Source: Spartobacteria bacterium (lineage in GTDB: Bacteria; Verrucomicrobiota; Verrucomicrobiia; Chthoniobacterales; UBA10450). From it: a stretch of DNA of 64,000 nucleotides. The stretch is taken from positions 248,001 through 312,000 of the forward strand of contig PMSN01000011.1 in NCBI GenBank assembly GCA_003167555.1, written 5' to 3'. Under the pieces are notes generated by a model. That model was not told the origin of the DNA and made no database searches. It worked only from the letters and a program-made list of their open reading frames with translations. Shown here piece after piece: positions 52,530 to 61,622 of the stretch. Position 1 is the stretch's first letter. Each line of letters starts with the position of its first letter. The position numbers were made by a program, and so were the translations under genes.

Positions 52530-52532
52530 GTC

Positions 52533-53633
52533 ATGGCGAATCCTCTCGCGGTTTACCAATTTCTCTTCGGAGCGTTTGCCTTCATTTTCGGCGCGGCGGT
52601 GGGCTCTTTTCTGAACGTCTGCATTTATCGATTGCCGCGCGATCTTTCGGTGAACGAGCCGCGCCGATCTTTCTGCCCGTCGTGCAAGAAACAAATCCCG
52701 TGGCACCAGAATATCCCTCTCATCAGCTGGCTATTTTTGCGTGGGCGCTGCGCGAATTGCGGCAGCCGAATCGCCTTCCGCTATTTCGCGGTCGAACTGC
52801 TCACCGCTCTGCTTTTCCTCGCCGTCTGGCGTCAGTTTCCCTGGCAGGTCGCGCTCGCCTACTGGGTTTTTGTTTCGCTCCTCATCGCCGGCACGTTCAT
52901 CGACTTCGAGCATTTCATTATCCCGGATGAAATCACGATCGGCGGAACGGTTGCCGGCGTTGTCGCGAGCTTTGTTGTTCCCGCGCTCATGTCCACGGAC
53001 GGGCGATGGACGGCGCTCTTAACATCGGCGCTGTCCGCGCTGCTCGGATACGTTGTCCTTTGGGTCGTTCTCGAAGCGGGCAAGAAAGCTTTCGGAAAAA
53101 AGAAAATCCGGCTCGACGCGCCGACCGCGTTTCAGTGGACGCGCCAGGGCGACGACGCGGATTTCGTCGTGGGCGAAGAGAAGGGATTGTGGAGCGAACA
53201 TTTTTCGCGCGCGAGCGATCTGCTCATTCTCCATTGCGATGACGCGACGATCGAAACGCGCAACGTCGGCAAGACGACGCTGCGATTTCATTACAATCGC
53301 GTCGCGCTCCACGGCGAAGAAATCGCTCTCGACACGCTGGAGCAAATCTCCGGCGTGGTACGCGAACTGGAAATTCCCCGTGAAGCGATGGGGCGCGGCG
53401 ACCTGAAATTCCTCGCGGCCATCGGCGCGTTCCTCGGCTGGCGCGCCGTCTTGTTCAGCATCTTTGCCGGTTCGCTCCTCGGCTCGCTCGTGGGTCTCGC
53501 GACGTTGCTCGTTGGCCGGCGCGTCTGGTCCGCCAAGCTCCCCTTCGGACCTTATCTCGCGTTCGGCGCGCTGGTCTGGATGTTCTGCGGCGCCGCCCTG
53601 CTGCGCTGGTATCTGACCTTGCTCAACCCGTAG
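52533..53633 (+). CDS. Prepilin leader peptidase/N-methyltransferase with a large insert
   Basis: 366 residues. N-terminal part: GSFLNVCIYRLP, then two zinc-binding Cys pairs (CPSC at 48-51, CANC at 73-76) as in PilD. The catalytic aspartates are Asp124 (FIDFEHFIIPDEIT) and Asp290 (GRGDLKF). In usual enzymes these are about 65 residues apart; here they are 166 apart because of an inserted, probably cytoplasmic, domain at about 190-285 with a beta-rich look. The enzyme cleaves and methylates type IV pilin and pseudopilin precursors at the inner membrane. It is tightly linked to tatC. Confidence 0.88.
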   Translation: MANPLAVYQFLFGAFAFIFGAAVGSFLNVCIYRLPRDLSVNEPRRSFCPSCKKQIPWHQNIPLISWLFLRGRCANCGSRIAFRYFAVELLTALLFLAVWRQFPWQVALAYWVFVSLLIAGTFIDFEHFIIPDEITIGGTVAGVVASFVVPALMSTDGRWTALLTSALSALLGYVVLWVVLEAGKKAFGKKKIRLDAPTAFQWTRQGDDADFVVGEEKGLWSEHFSRASDLLILHCDDATIETRNVGKTTLRFHYNRVALHGEEIALDTLEQISGVVRELEIPREAMGRGDLKFLAAIGAFLGWRAVLFSIFAGSLLGSLVGLATLLVGRRVWSAKLPFGPYLAFGALVWMFCGAALLRWYLTLLNP

Positions 53634-54606
53634 CAACGTTGTCCAGCGTGGTCTCCGCACAATAGCTCGAGTGCATCGCGTCGCTGATCTCGACGAGCCT
53701 TTCCTGGATTTGCTCGAGATATTCGTGCAGACCGAACTTAAAAATGTCGCCGATCGTGACGTAATCGAGATCGGAGCGGAGCCGCCCGGATAATCGTTCC
53801 GCTTCATTCGCGTATTTGCTCTCGCTCGAACCCGAGATGTGGTGCAGGGCCGCATCGAAGTAATCGACGCTGAACCGAATCGAGCGCGGAAACGCGGAGT
53901 GCGTGATGATGAATTCCGCGACCTTCCACGGGGCAACCTGGTCCACATAAACTTTTCGGTACGCTTCGAGCGCGCTGCATGATCGCAGGACCGACATCCA
54001 CTGGATCGTGTCCACGTTCCCGCCCACTTTTTCTCCCGAGGGAAGGATGATGTGATATTTAACGTCCAGGATGCGCGACGTGCAATCCGCCCGCTCGAGC
54101 AGTTTTCCGATCCGGATAAAATCCCAGCCTTCCCCGTGCGTCATCGTCGCGTCCGTGATGCCTTGGAAAAGGTGCGAGCCAGTGATGATGCGCTTGAAAA
54201 ATTCGTACGGGCTGGTCCGCACAAGCTTCTTCGCCGCGTCGCTTTTCACGAAGAGATAAAGACGATTGATCTGCTCCCACATTTCGCTGGAGATTTGTTC
54301 CCGCGTAGTTCGCGCGTTTTCGCGCGCATGGCTGAGACAGGAAAAGATGGAGTTTGGATTCTTTTTCTGGAGGCTGACGAAGTCGATCACCGTCTTGCCG
54401 TCGGGGCTGTCGTAGAGCGAGGCAAAAAGTTCGTTTTCCTCGAGCGAACTGATGATTGGATCCCATTGGTGTTTCGGATTGGCCTCGGCTGGATTGGTTA
54501 GGTCGAGGAGCAACTGGAGATTCACGCCCGCGATCCGGGCGTTGTTCTCGGCCCGCTCGATGTAGCGGCTCATCCAATAGAGCGAATCGGCGACGCGGCT
54601 TAGCAT
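53623..54606 (-). CDS. Alpha-E domain protein (DUF403)
   Basis: 327 residues, mainly alpha-helical. It opens with MLSRVADSLYWMSRYIERAENNARI, the family signature, and contains EMWEQINRLYLF and WDFIRIGKLLERADCTSRILDVKYH. It pairs with the ATP-grasp protein directly upstream (9-bp gap), as is usual for this family. Iyer and co-workers predicted such pairs to be part of peptide-ligating systems, with a transglutaminase and an Anbu peptidase in some genomes; neither is next to it here. It overlaps the convergent prepilin peptidase gene by 11 bp. Confidence 0.88.
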   Translation of the reverse strand: MLSRVADSLYWMSRYIERAENNARIAGVNLQLLLDLTNPAEANPKHQWDPIISSLEENELFASLYDSPDGKTVIDFVSLQKKNPNSIFSCLSHARENARTTREQISSEMWEQINRLYLFVKSDAAKKLVRTSPYEFFKRIITGSHLFQGITDATMTHGEGWDFIRIGKLLERADCTSRILDVKYHIILPSGEKVGGNVDTIQWMSVLRSCSALEAYRKVYVDQVAPWKVAEFIITHSAFPRSIRFSVDYFDAALHHISGSSESKYANEAERLSGRLRSDLDYVTIGDIFKFGLHEYLEQIQERLVEISDAMHSSYCAETTLDNVATG

Positions 54607-54615
54607 GACCTTCCG

Positions 54616-56070
54616 TTACGCGGCGTTTTCATCTTCCTCGAGGATCCAGGTGTCCTTGCTTCCACCGCCTTGGGAGGAATTGACGACGAGGGAGCCGGCC
54701 CGCAACGCGACGCGCGTCAATCCGCCCGGCACAATCGTGACCTTCTCTCCGAACAAAACAAATGGGCGCAGGTCAACGTGGCGGCCTTGCATGGTTTCGT
54801 CGCAGAAAGCCGGCGCGCGCGAAAGAGGGACGACGGGTTGCGCGATGTAGTTGCGCGGATGCTTGCGCACCTTTTCCCGGAAACGTTCGCATTCTGCTTT
54901 CGTCGCCTGGGGACCGATGAGCATTCCGTAACCGCCGCTCTCGTTTACTGCTTTGATCACAAGTTCCGGGATGTGTTCCAGGATGTAGGCGAGGTCTTCT
55001 TTTACGGCCGCGAGGTAAGTCGGGACATTCGGCAGGATCGGATCCTCGCTCAGATAATAACGAATCATCTTTGGGACAAAGTGATAGACGGCCTTGTCGT
55101 CCGCGATGCCGGTGCCGATGGAATTCGCCAGGCTCACATTTCCGTCGCGGTACGCTTCCACCAAACCAGGCACGCCCAGGCCGGAATCCTTTCGAAAAAC
55201 CAGCGGATCGAGAAAGTCGTCGTTGATCCGGCGATAGATCACATCGACCGGCTTGAGCCCCATGGTGGTGCGCATGAAAACTTTCCCGCCTTGCGCGACG
55301 AGGTCGCGTCCTTCGACGATCTCGATTCCCATCGAGCGCGCGAGAAACGAGTGCTCGAAGTAGGCCGAGTTATAAACGCCCGGCGTGAGGAGGACGACGG
55401 TCGGCTCGGATTTCCCGCCCGGCGCGATGTAGCGCAACACGTTCAACAGTTCCTGGCTGTAATCCTCGACGGGCCGGACGCGATATTGCGCGAGCAAACT
55501 CGGGAACGTCCGCTTCATCGTCTGCCGGTTCTCGATGACATAGGAGACGCCCGAGGGACAGCGCGCGTTGTCTTCCAGGACCAGGTAAGCGCCCTTTTCG
55601 TCGCGGATGAGATCGGTGCCGCAGATGTGGATGTAGATATTGCGCGGCACATCGAAGTGCATGAACTCGGGCCGGAAATGCGCCGCCTCCCAGACGATTT
55701 GTTTGGGAATGATGCCGTCGCGCAGAATATTTTGGGTGTGATAGATGTCGTGCAGAAACAAATTCAGCGCCGTGATTCGCTGCACGAGTCCGCGCTCGAT
55801 CAGCTCCCATTCTTCCGCCGGAATGATCCGCGGGACGAGATCGAAGGGAAAGATGCGCTCGGTTCCCTGGTCGTCGTTGTAGACCGTGAAGGTGACGCCC
55901 TGGCTGAGAAACGTGGACGCCGCCAGCTCGCGTTTGCGCTCGAATTCGTCCCGCTCCATTTCCTTGAAGCGCGCGAATAATTTGCTGTAATGGGGCCGCA
56001 CCACGCCCGGCGCCGCGAACATTTCATCGAAAAAATCTCCGACCTCGTAGCCGGAGAAGAAGTCGCGCAT
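54616..56070 (-). CDS. Circularly permuted type-2 ATP-grasp protein (DUF404/DUF407)
   Basis: 484 residues. Family features are [64 protein letters not shown] (metal/ATP-binding acidic and Asn residues), [14 protein letters not shown] and the late [13 protein letters not shown] loop. The permuted ATP-grasp fold suggests carboxylate-amine ligation, such as forming a peptide bond on an unknown substrate. It precedes the alpha-E gene on the same strand, forming the well-known pair. The substrate is unknown. Confidence 0.9.
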   Translation of the reverse strand: MRDFFSGYEVGDFFDEMFAAPGVVRPHYSKLFARFKEMERDEFERKRELAASTFLSQGVTFTVYNDDQGTERIFPFDLVPRIIPAEEWELIERGLVQRITALNLFLHDIYHTQNILRDGIIPKQIVWEAAHFRPEFMHFDVPRNIYIHICGTDLIRDEKGAYLVLEDNARCPSGVSYVIENRQTMKRTFPSLLAQYRVRPVEDYSQELLNVLRYIAPGGKSEPTVVLLTPGVYNSAYFEHSFLARSMGIEIVEGRDLVAQGGKVFMRTTMGLKPVDVIYRRINDDFLDPLVFRKDSGLGVPGLVEAYRDGNVSLANSIGTGIADDKAVYHFVPKMIRYYLSEDPILPNVPTYLAAVKEDLAYILEHIPELVIKAVNESGGYGMLIGPQATKAECERFREKVRKHPRNYIAQPVVPLSRAPAFCDETMQGRHVDLRPFVLFGEKVTIVPGGLTRVALRAGSLVVNSSQGGGSKDTWILEEDENAA

Positions 56071-56103
56071 GAATCAGTCTGGCAGTGCGATAATTCGAAG
56101 CAA

Positions 56104-56808
56104 ATGGAAAACCCGCGAGACGAAACGACTGCCCACGAGCCGGCGTGTGCGCGCGTGGCCGCGAGATTTCCGCGAGGGTGGCTGCGTTCCTATGTGAAGA
56201 GCAAACTGCGCCGCGACCCGATTTTTCCGGCGGCCTGCGAACTTCTTCATGACTCTGACGAACCAATCCTCGATGTCGGTTGCGGCGTCGGTTTGCTCGC
56301 GTTTTATCTGCGCGAACGCGGCTGCACCCAATCAATCATCGGTCTCGATGTCGATGCGCGAAAAATCCGGCACGCTAATGACGCCGCGGCCAGTCGCTAT
56401 CACGACGTCAGTTTTCACGAGCAGGATGTCCAGGAACCGATCGCGGAGTTTCACGGCAACGTCGTGCTCTTCGATGTGCTCCATTATTTGCCGCTAACGG
56501 AGCAGACTTCGTTGTTAGTACGGCTCAAAGAATCGATCGCGCCCGGAGGGGTATTAATCATTCGCGATTGCCCGCGCGACGGCAGTCTCCGTTTTTGGAT
56601 GACCTGGCTCGCGGAGAAATTTGCCCAGGCCGTTTCCTGGAACTTGAACACGCCGCTTCATTTCCCCACGCGCGCACAGATCAACGATGTTTTCAGCGAA
56701 AGCGAATTCGCCCGCGAAATCCGTCCGCTCTGGGGCGCGTCACCCTTCAACAATCACATCTTCATTTTCCGGCCGCGCGCGCGCTTAACTGTTCCGGCTG
56801 CGGAATGA
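56104..56808 (+). CDS. Class I SAM-dependent methyltransferase
   Basis: 234 residues from ATG 56104. Motif I is PILDVGCGVGLLAFYLRERG, followed by IIGLDVDARKI, then VVLFDVLHYLPLTEQTSLL and PGGVLIIRDCPRDGSL. The type is frequent in aryl-polyene-like and lipid gene clusters. Its 3' end overlaps the convergent deacetylase gene by 47 bp, so the pair is compact. The substrate is unknown; a role with the neighbouring acyltransferase/halogenase-like group is only suggested by position. Confidence 0.8.
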   Translation: MENPRDETTAHEPACARVAARFPRGWLRSYVKSKLRRDPIFPAACELLHDSDEPILDVGCGVGLLAFYLRERGCTQSIIGLDVDARKIRHANDAAASRYHDVSFHEQDVQEPIAEFHGNVVLFDVLHYLPLTEQTSLLVRLKESIAPGGVLIIRDCPRDGSLRFWMTWLAEKFAQAVSWNLNTPLHFPTRAQINDVFSESEFAREIRPLWGASPFNNHIFIFRPRARLTVPAAE

Positions 56809-57568
56809 CGCACGCATAGCCGCGCTCGGCCAGGCCGGCCAGGGTCAGCTCCAGACAGCGCGGATTGAATTCCGGATCCTTTTCCACGCGGTGTCCTTCA
56901 TGAAGAAGAATGATCGCACCCGCGCGGACGCTGTGTAGAATTTTTTCAGCCACCAACTCCGGATCGCGCCGGACCGTGTCGAGTCCGCGCATCGTCCAGC
57001 CAATCAGGGCCAGGCCACGCCGCGAGAGTTCCGGATGCACGAACAGATTCTTCAAGCCTGCCGGCGCGCGAAAGAAACGCTCCGGCCGATCGGGCGCGCT
57101 GCGGAGCAATTCCGCGCAGAGATCGATTTCCGCCGCGATCCGCCGCGGGCCCGCGCACCAAAAACTCCCGCTGGGATGAGTGTAAGTGTGATTCGCGATC
57201 TCGTGGCCGCGCGTCAGAATTTCGGTGACGAGGTGCGGGTAACTCTCCGCGTTGACGCCGACCAGAAAGAAAGTGGCGCGCGCGTTGAAGCGCTCGAGAA
57301 GGTCGAGAATTTTCGGCGTGTGGCTGGGGGAGGGCCCGTCATCAATCGTAAGCCACACCTCCGCGTCTTTGGTTTCGAAAGATCGCACCACCGGTCCCCA
57401 CCACTGACAATTGGCGACGAGTGTCGCGTAAAGAAGAAGCATGTGAGAGACGAAGATCGGCGCGAGCGCGAGCGCGAGATTAGTGCGGCTGAGATAGAGC
57501 GCGAGGAACGGAGCGACGAAAGCGAACCCGAGGAGCGCGCGCCGCGCCCAACGCCAATTATTTTTCAT
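56762..57568 (-). CDS. Polysaccharide deacetylase-family protein with N-terminal membrane helices
   Basis: 268 residues. Two hydrophobic segments (about 9-26 and 31-52) anchor an NodB-like domain. Visible motifs: motif 1 TIDDGPSPSHT (the first Asp is the likely base, the second binds metal), motif 2 HEIANHTYTHPSG (metal-binding His-x3-His pair), motif 3 FFRAPAG, and late LLHEGH. It should remove N- or O-acetyl groups from a glycan or glycolipid outside the membrane. The start overlaps the stop of the small membrane-protein gene upstream. Confidence 0.87.
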   Translation of the reverse strand: MKNNWRWARRALLGFAFVAPFLALYLSRTNLALALAPIFVSHMLLLYATLVANCQWWGPVVRSFETKDAEVWLTIDDGPSPSHTPKILDLLERFNARATFFLVGVNAESYPHLVTEILTRGHEIANHTYTHPSGSFWCAGPRRIAAEIDLCAELLRSAPDRPERFFRAPAGLKNLFVHPELSRRGLALIGWTMRGLDTVRRDPELVAEKILHSVRAGAIILLHEGHRVEKDPEFNPRCLELTLAGLAERGYACVIPQPEQLSARAAGK

Positions 57569-58037
57569 TGCTCAAAGCCAGGACGAAGGCGGACGCCAGG
57601 TTCACCGCGACCGCCAACAACCAAAACAGACCGATCCCACGGATCCACGGGCCGCGCATGAGAAGCGCGCCCGCCATGGCGGTCGTGGAAATTCCCAACA
57701 AGATGCTCTGCGCGCGACGGGATGGGAGTGTTCGAAAAAGTCCGCAAGGCTGCAGCAATTTTATGATGATTGAATTGATATAGAGAAGGAGCAGCCAAAA
57801 GAGCCACACAAAGAACGCCAGAGCGATGAGTAACAGAACTGTCTGCCAGTGCGCGAACCCGGGTGGAATGAATCGCGTTGCGAAAAAAACGTAACTGATC
57901 AGGTAAAAGATGAGACCGCCGGCCCAGGCTTCCATGGCGTTGGTTTCCGCGCGCCTGGCGTTGCCGCCGCAAACTTTCGCGACGAGGCGCGGAAGCGAAA
58001 AGTAAAACTGAGAAACTCTCTTAGTGCTGTGTTTCAT
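57558..58037 (-). CDS. Small polytopic membrane protein, unknown function
   Basis: 159 residues from ATG 58037, overlapping the end of the acyltransferase gene by 17 bp. Four likely helices: GGLIFYLISYVFFATRF, TVLLLIALAFFVWLFWLLLL, ILLGISTTAMAGALLM and GLFWLLAVAVNLASAFVLAL. It resembles in size and position the COG4648-type membrane proteins in aryl-polyene clusters, but I cannot confirm this from sequence alone. Overlaps on both sides imply tight co-translation with the acyltransferase and deacetylase. Confidence 0.6.
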   Translation of the reverse strand: MKHSTKRVSQFYFSLPRLVAKVCGGNARRAETNAMEAWAGGLIFYLISYVFFATRFIPPGFAHWQTVLLLIALAFFVWLFWLLLLYINSIIIKLLQPCGLFRTLPSRRAQSILLGISTTAMAGALLMRGPWIRGIGLFWLLAVAVNLASAFVLALSNEK

Positions 58038-58944
58038 CCGACAAGACCAGAGGAGTGAAGGCGAACCATTGATCCCAACGTTCCGCGAGCAATTGTTCCA
58101 GGATCGCGCACCAATTTGCGACCGCTTCGGCGATATCGTCTTCCCGCGACTGGCCGCTCCGAACAACGACAATCGGTTCGCGCACAATGACCTCGTAGCT
58201 GCGATAGCCCGAGCGCGCGATGAAAAGCGGATAGATCGGCACCTGCGCGGCCAGCGCCAGAACGAAGGGGCCATTCGGCAGCCGCACCTTTTTTCCGAAA
58301 AGCCGGCCGTCGATTTGGCCCACGTCGCCCTCGGCGCGATCGCCCTGGATCGAGACGATTTCGCCGCGCCGGATGGCGTTGAGTAAATCGAAGGAGAGCA
58401 ACGCGCCCGCTGTGTTGTAGTCGACCTTGACCGCGCCTTCGCCGGTTTGTTCGAGCGATGAGCTAAGGTGTTCCGCAGTCTGCCGATCGGGCTCGGGCGC
58501 GCGAACCATGCGGATTTCGCGATTGAATTTCTGGGCGAACAAGGCCGCGCCCAGGTCGTAATTTCCCATGTGCGCCGTCAAGACGATGGCGCCTTGCGCG
58601 GTTGCGAGTTGATCGAGCCACGGGGCACCGATGATCTGATAGGCGAACTCTTCCCGGGTGAACTTGTAGATCGCGGCCTCGGAGATGGTCCACGCGAAAT
58701 TGTAGAGCGTGCGAAACGCGCGCAGATGATTCATGGCGCGGGAGGAACCCGGCAGGATGACGGAGAGATTGGTCACGATCGCGCGCCTGGCCGGCGCCGC
58801 GAAAAAGAAAAAGAAGAAGGTCCAGAAGATGAGAGGAATCGGATAGAAATAGAAAGGCAGGTTGATGATCGCCCAGTCGAGATATTCTCTCCAAAAAACT
58901 CCGCGCACGGCGAAACGACGGAGCCAGGTGCGCGAGCTATTCAT
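58021..58944 (-). CDS. LpxL/HtrB-like lysophospholipid acyltransferase
   Basis: 307 residues. An N-terminal membrane anchor (about 24-50) is followed by the catalytic H-x4-D motif in VLTAHMGNYDLGAAL, then SIQGDRAEGDVG and a KVRLPNGPFVLALAAQVPIYPLFI segment, as in lauroyl/myristoyl transferases of lipid A synthesis. Given its place beside a halogenase-like flavoprotein and a small membrane protein, it may acylate a pigment or specialised lipid rather than lipid A. It is the second gene of a four-gene minus-strand group. Confidence 0.85.
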   Translation of the reverse strand: MNSSRTWLRRFAVRGVFWREYLDWAIINLPFYFYPIPLIFWTFFFFFFAAPARRAIVTNLSVILPGSSRAMNHLRAFRTLYNFAWTISEAAIYKFTREEFAYQIIGAPWLDQLATAQGAIVLTAHMGNYDLGAALFAQKFNREIRMVRAPEPDRQTAEHLSSSLEQTGEGAVKVDYNTAGALLSFDLLNAIRRGEIVSIQGDRAEGDVGQIDGRLFGKKVRLPNGPFVLALAAQVPIYPLFIARSGYRSYEVIVREPIVVVRSGQSREDDIAEAVANWCAILEQLLAERWDQWFAFTPLVLSDETQH

Positions 58945-58950
58945 GTCTTC

Positions 58951-59030
58951 CTGTAGTCGCCGCTCTGTGAGCGACGCTCGCTCGCATTCTTAGCCGCACT
59001 CTCACGCGCCTCACAGAGGCGCGGCTACAG
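58951..59030. repeat. Palindromic element overlapping a stop codon
   Basis: CTGTAGTCGCCGCTCTGTGAG (58951-58971) pairs with the arm CTCACAGAGGCGCGGCTACAG (59010-59030), with two mismatches. The stop codon and last few residues (TAVAAPL) of the flavoprotein gene lie in the right arm, so the element has set the protein's end. Confidence 0.7.
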
Positions 59031-60567
59031 CGGTTTCTGGCGTCGCGTCGGAACTCGCCGCCACATGACGTTTTGCGCCGGGAGTAAGAATGAGGCGCAG
59101 ATTCGTGAGCTCCGCTCTCCACCACCGGAACAACCCTTTCCGGATCAATTTCCACACACGTCCATCCGGCACGAAACCATCGTAAAGTTCGCGCCAGCCG
59201 GCGTTCCGTTTTCCGTAGCACCCGGTGGCCAACCGCCGTTGCGCGAGCGCGACCAGTCTTCGATTGTAAAACTTCATCAGGCCGCCAACGACTCGTCCCG
59301 CCGCGCCCTCGAAGGGAAACCGCAGAAATTCCTTCTCGGGATCGCGATAAACCGGAATGACCAGGCCGATGAAGTACATCCCGACATCGAGGAGCAACGC
59401 GGCCGACATCAGCTCGGCGTCGCCCATGTAATAATATTTGTCCTTGTACAAGGTCTCGAACCAAAGCCGGTACGTGATTGGATATTGCTCGTTGTAATAC
59501 GTGAGAGACTCCGCCACCTCTTCGCCGGCCAGACTTCGCGCGAGCAAATCCGCGACGTAGTAGCTGGTGTAGGAACAAAAGTCGAGTCCCGGACTGTAGA
59601 GCGGATCGATGAAGCCAGCCGCGTCGCCCACTGTTGCCCAGCCGTCGTCGCAGACTTTTCCGCTCGAATAGGGAAGCGCGGAATAGGCGTGGACATCGCC
59701 TTCGATAATTTGCGCGGCGCCGAAAATTTCCGCGCCGACTGGGTGCGACAGAAGATGCGCGCGCAAGCGTTCGCCGAGGTTCGGTCCGTCGGGCAATTTG
59801 AAAATGCGCGAATCATAAACGATCCCGGCGCTGACATCGCCGCCGTGCAGTGGAATGATCCAGCACCACCAGCCGTGTCCCATGAGATGGTTCGTGGCCC
59901 AGTTGCGGCTCGTGCGACAGGCGTTCGCGTAATCGCGAAATTTCTCCCGCCACTCGTAGCTGTCCCAATCTTTTACGTCGGTGAATCGCGCCCAGACGGC
60001 GTTGATCGGGTGTTCGGTATTCGGTTTGAAGTGCCCAAGTTTTCTCGCGATCACTGAGGCACGCCCGCTCGCGTCCACGAGCCAGCGGGCGCGGAAAGTC
60101 TCCTCGCCGCCTTCCGTGCCGACGGAAATGGATTGGCCTTCTCGTCCGTTTAACTCGAAGCGCGTGACCTTCGCGGGCCGCCGCAAATCGCAGCCGGCTG
60201 CCACGGCGAGATCGAGCAGATGCGAATCCAGCGTGCTCCGGTCCACTTGAAAAGTCGGCAGCCGCGCCTGATAGCGCGCGCCCAGCTCCACGCAATCGTC
60301 GAATGGTTGGTCGGCGCGAGTCGCGAACCACATGCGCAGCCCTTGTTTCGCGAGATGATGATGGCCAAGATAATTCGTCAGGCCGAGCAGGCGCGTCATG
60401 TAACAACTGCTCAGCTCAGTCGTCGATTCGCCGACTTTGCGATCGAACTCCGCCGCTTTTTCGATGATCAGGACGCGCGCGGCCGGATGCATGCGTTTCA
60501 GCATCAAAGCCGTGGCCGCGCCGGAAAATGCGCCGCCGATAATCACGACGTCGTGATCAAATTTCAT
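59011..60567 (-). CDS. Tryptophan-halogenase-like FAD-dependent oxidoreductase
   Basis: 518 residues from ATG 60567. The FAD motif is VVIIGGAFSGAATALML, then KVGESTTELSSCY, WLVDASGRASVIAR and GDAAGFIDPLYSPGLDF. GWWCWIIPLHGG contains the W-x-W-x-I-P motif of flavin-dependent halogenases. Similar proteins appear in aryl-polyene and other polyene pigment clusters, where they need not halogenate. The C-terminal half is longer than in FAD monooxygenases of this shape. It leads the minus-strand group with the acyltransferase, small membrane protein and deacetylase; the last residues come from a repeat element. Confidence 0.82.
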   Translation of the reverse strand: MKFDHDVVIIGGAFSGAATALMLKRMHPAARVLIIEKAAEFDRKVGESTTELSSCYMTRLLGLTNYLGHHHLAKQGLRMWFATRADQPFDDCVELGARYQARLPTFQVDRSTLDSHLLDLAVAAGCDLRRPAKVTRFELNGREGQSISVGTEGGEETFRARWLVDASGRASVIARKLGHFKPNTEHPINAVWARFTDVKDWDSYEWREKFRDYANACRTSRNWATNHLMGHGWWCWIIPLHGGDVSAGIVYDSRIFKLPDGPNLGERLRAHLLSHPVGAEIFGAAQIIEGDVHAYSALPYSSGKVCDDGWATVGDAAGFIDPLYSPGLDFCSYTSYYVADLLARSLAGEEVAESLTYYNEQYPITYRLWFETLYKDKYYYMGDAELMSAALLLDVGMYFIGLVIPVYRDPEKEFLRFPFEGAAGRVVGGLMKFYNRRLVALAQRRLATGCYGKRNAGWRELYDGFVPDGRVWKLIRKGLFRWWRAELTNLRLILTPGAKRHVAASSDATPETAVAAPL

Positions 60568-60619
60568 CGCAGCAAAGATGATGGACTCAGCGCCTCGCAA
60601 ACGCAACGCTTCCCCGTAG

Positions 60620-61618
60620 ATGAACGAGGCCCCGCCCGATCAACGCAGCGCCCCACGAATCGACATGCATGTCCACATGGTGGGGAACGGCGTCGCCGGC
60701 TCCGGCGGCTGGCTGCGCTTGAAAGGCTGGCATCGCTGGCTGGCCGGTTTCATGTTGCGCCAGCTCGGCGTGCCGGCGACCGCGCTCGAAGGCGACCTCG
60801 AAACCATCTACGCCGAGCATCTCGGAAAACTCGTCCGCGAATCTTCGATGGACGCGGTCGTCCTGCTCGCGCACGAGCGTGTTCATGATCCGGACGGGAC
60901 GCCGAGAGAAGATCTCGGTTCCATGTTCGTGCCGAACGACGTCGTGCTCCGGCTGGCGAAACGCTTTCCAGAATTTCTTCCCGGCGTTTCGATTCACCCC
61001 GCGCGGCCGGACGCGCTGGACGAACTGGAACGCTGTCTGGAGGGCGGCGCGGTCTTGATGAAATGCCTGCCGAATTGCCAGAACATCGATTTTAGCGATC
61101 GGCGCTACGAGGCGTTCTGGAAGCGAATGGCGGAGGCGCGGCTTCCCTTGCTCGCGCACACCGGCGGCGAACACACCGTGCCGGTGATCAACGCGGCCCT
61201 GGCCGATCCGCGCTTGCTCCGGTTTCCGCTCGAATGCGGCGTGACAGTGATCGCGGCGCATTGCGCCACCAAGAGCGGCGCTTTCGATCGCGATCACTTC
61301 GAGGCCTGGGTGGCGATGCTGCGCGAATTTCCTAATCTCTACGGCGACATTAGCGCGATGGTTTCGCTCAATCGTTGCGGGCATCTGCGCGACTGTCTGC
61401 GCGAAGAAATTCTTCCTCGCATTTTGCATGGGAGCGATTTTCCCGTGCCAGTGTTCGGACATCGAATGTGGCTGCAAGGCTGGATCGACCGCGCCACTTT
61501 TCACCGCTGCCAGAGCATTCGCAATTCGCTCGAACGCGACTGGCAATTCAAACGCGCTCTCGGTTTCCCTGAGGAGATCGCGACGCGGCCGGGGCGTTTG
61601 TTACGGCTTAGACATTAG
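60620..61618 (+). CDS. Metal-dependent amidohydrolase (TIM-barrel)
   Basis: 332 residues. The metal-binding D-x-H-x-H is at residues 15-19 (IDMHVHM). Later are KCLPNCQNIDF, LLAHTGGEH, VIAAHCATKSG and LHGSDFPVP, the His and Asp positions of the amidohydrolase_2 type. It starts divergently 52 bp from the flavoprotein gene. Substrates of this group range from decarboxylated aromatics to lactones, and the substrate is not predictable. The final residues are basic with no domain. Confidence 0.8.
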   Translation: MNEAPPDQRSAPRIDMHVHMVGNGVAGSGGWLRLKGWHRWLAGFMLRQLGVPATALEGDLETIYAEHLGKLVRESSMDAVVLLAHERVHDPDGTPREDLGSMFVPNDVVLRLAKRFPEFLPGVSIHPARPDALDELERCLEGGAVLMKCLPNCQNIDFSDRRYEAFWKRMAEARLPLLAHTGGEHTVPVINAALADPRLLRFPLECGVTVIAAHCATKSGAFDRDHFEAWVAMLREFPNLYGDISAMVSLNRCGHLRDCLREEILPRILHGSDFPVPVFGHRMWLQGWIDRATFHRCQSIRNSLERDWQFKRALGFPEEIATRPGRLLRLRH

Positions 61619-61622
61619 CCGA

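Noticed and set aside
51753-52706. 317-codon minus-strand frame opposite tatC
   Set aside because: Charged His/Arg-rich shadow; tatC has membrane spans and signatures.
54670-55980. 436-codon plus-strand frame opposite the ATP-grasp gene
   Set aside because: Antisense shadow without domains.
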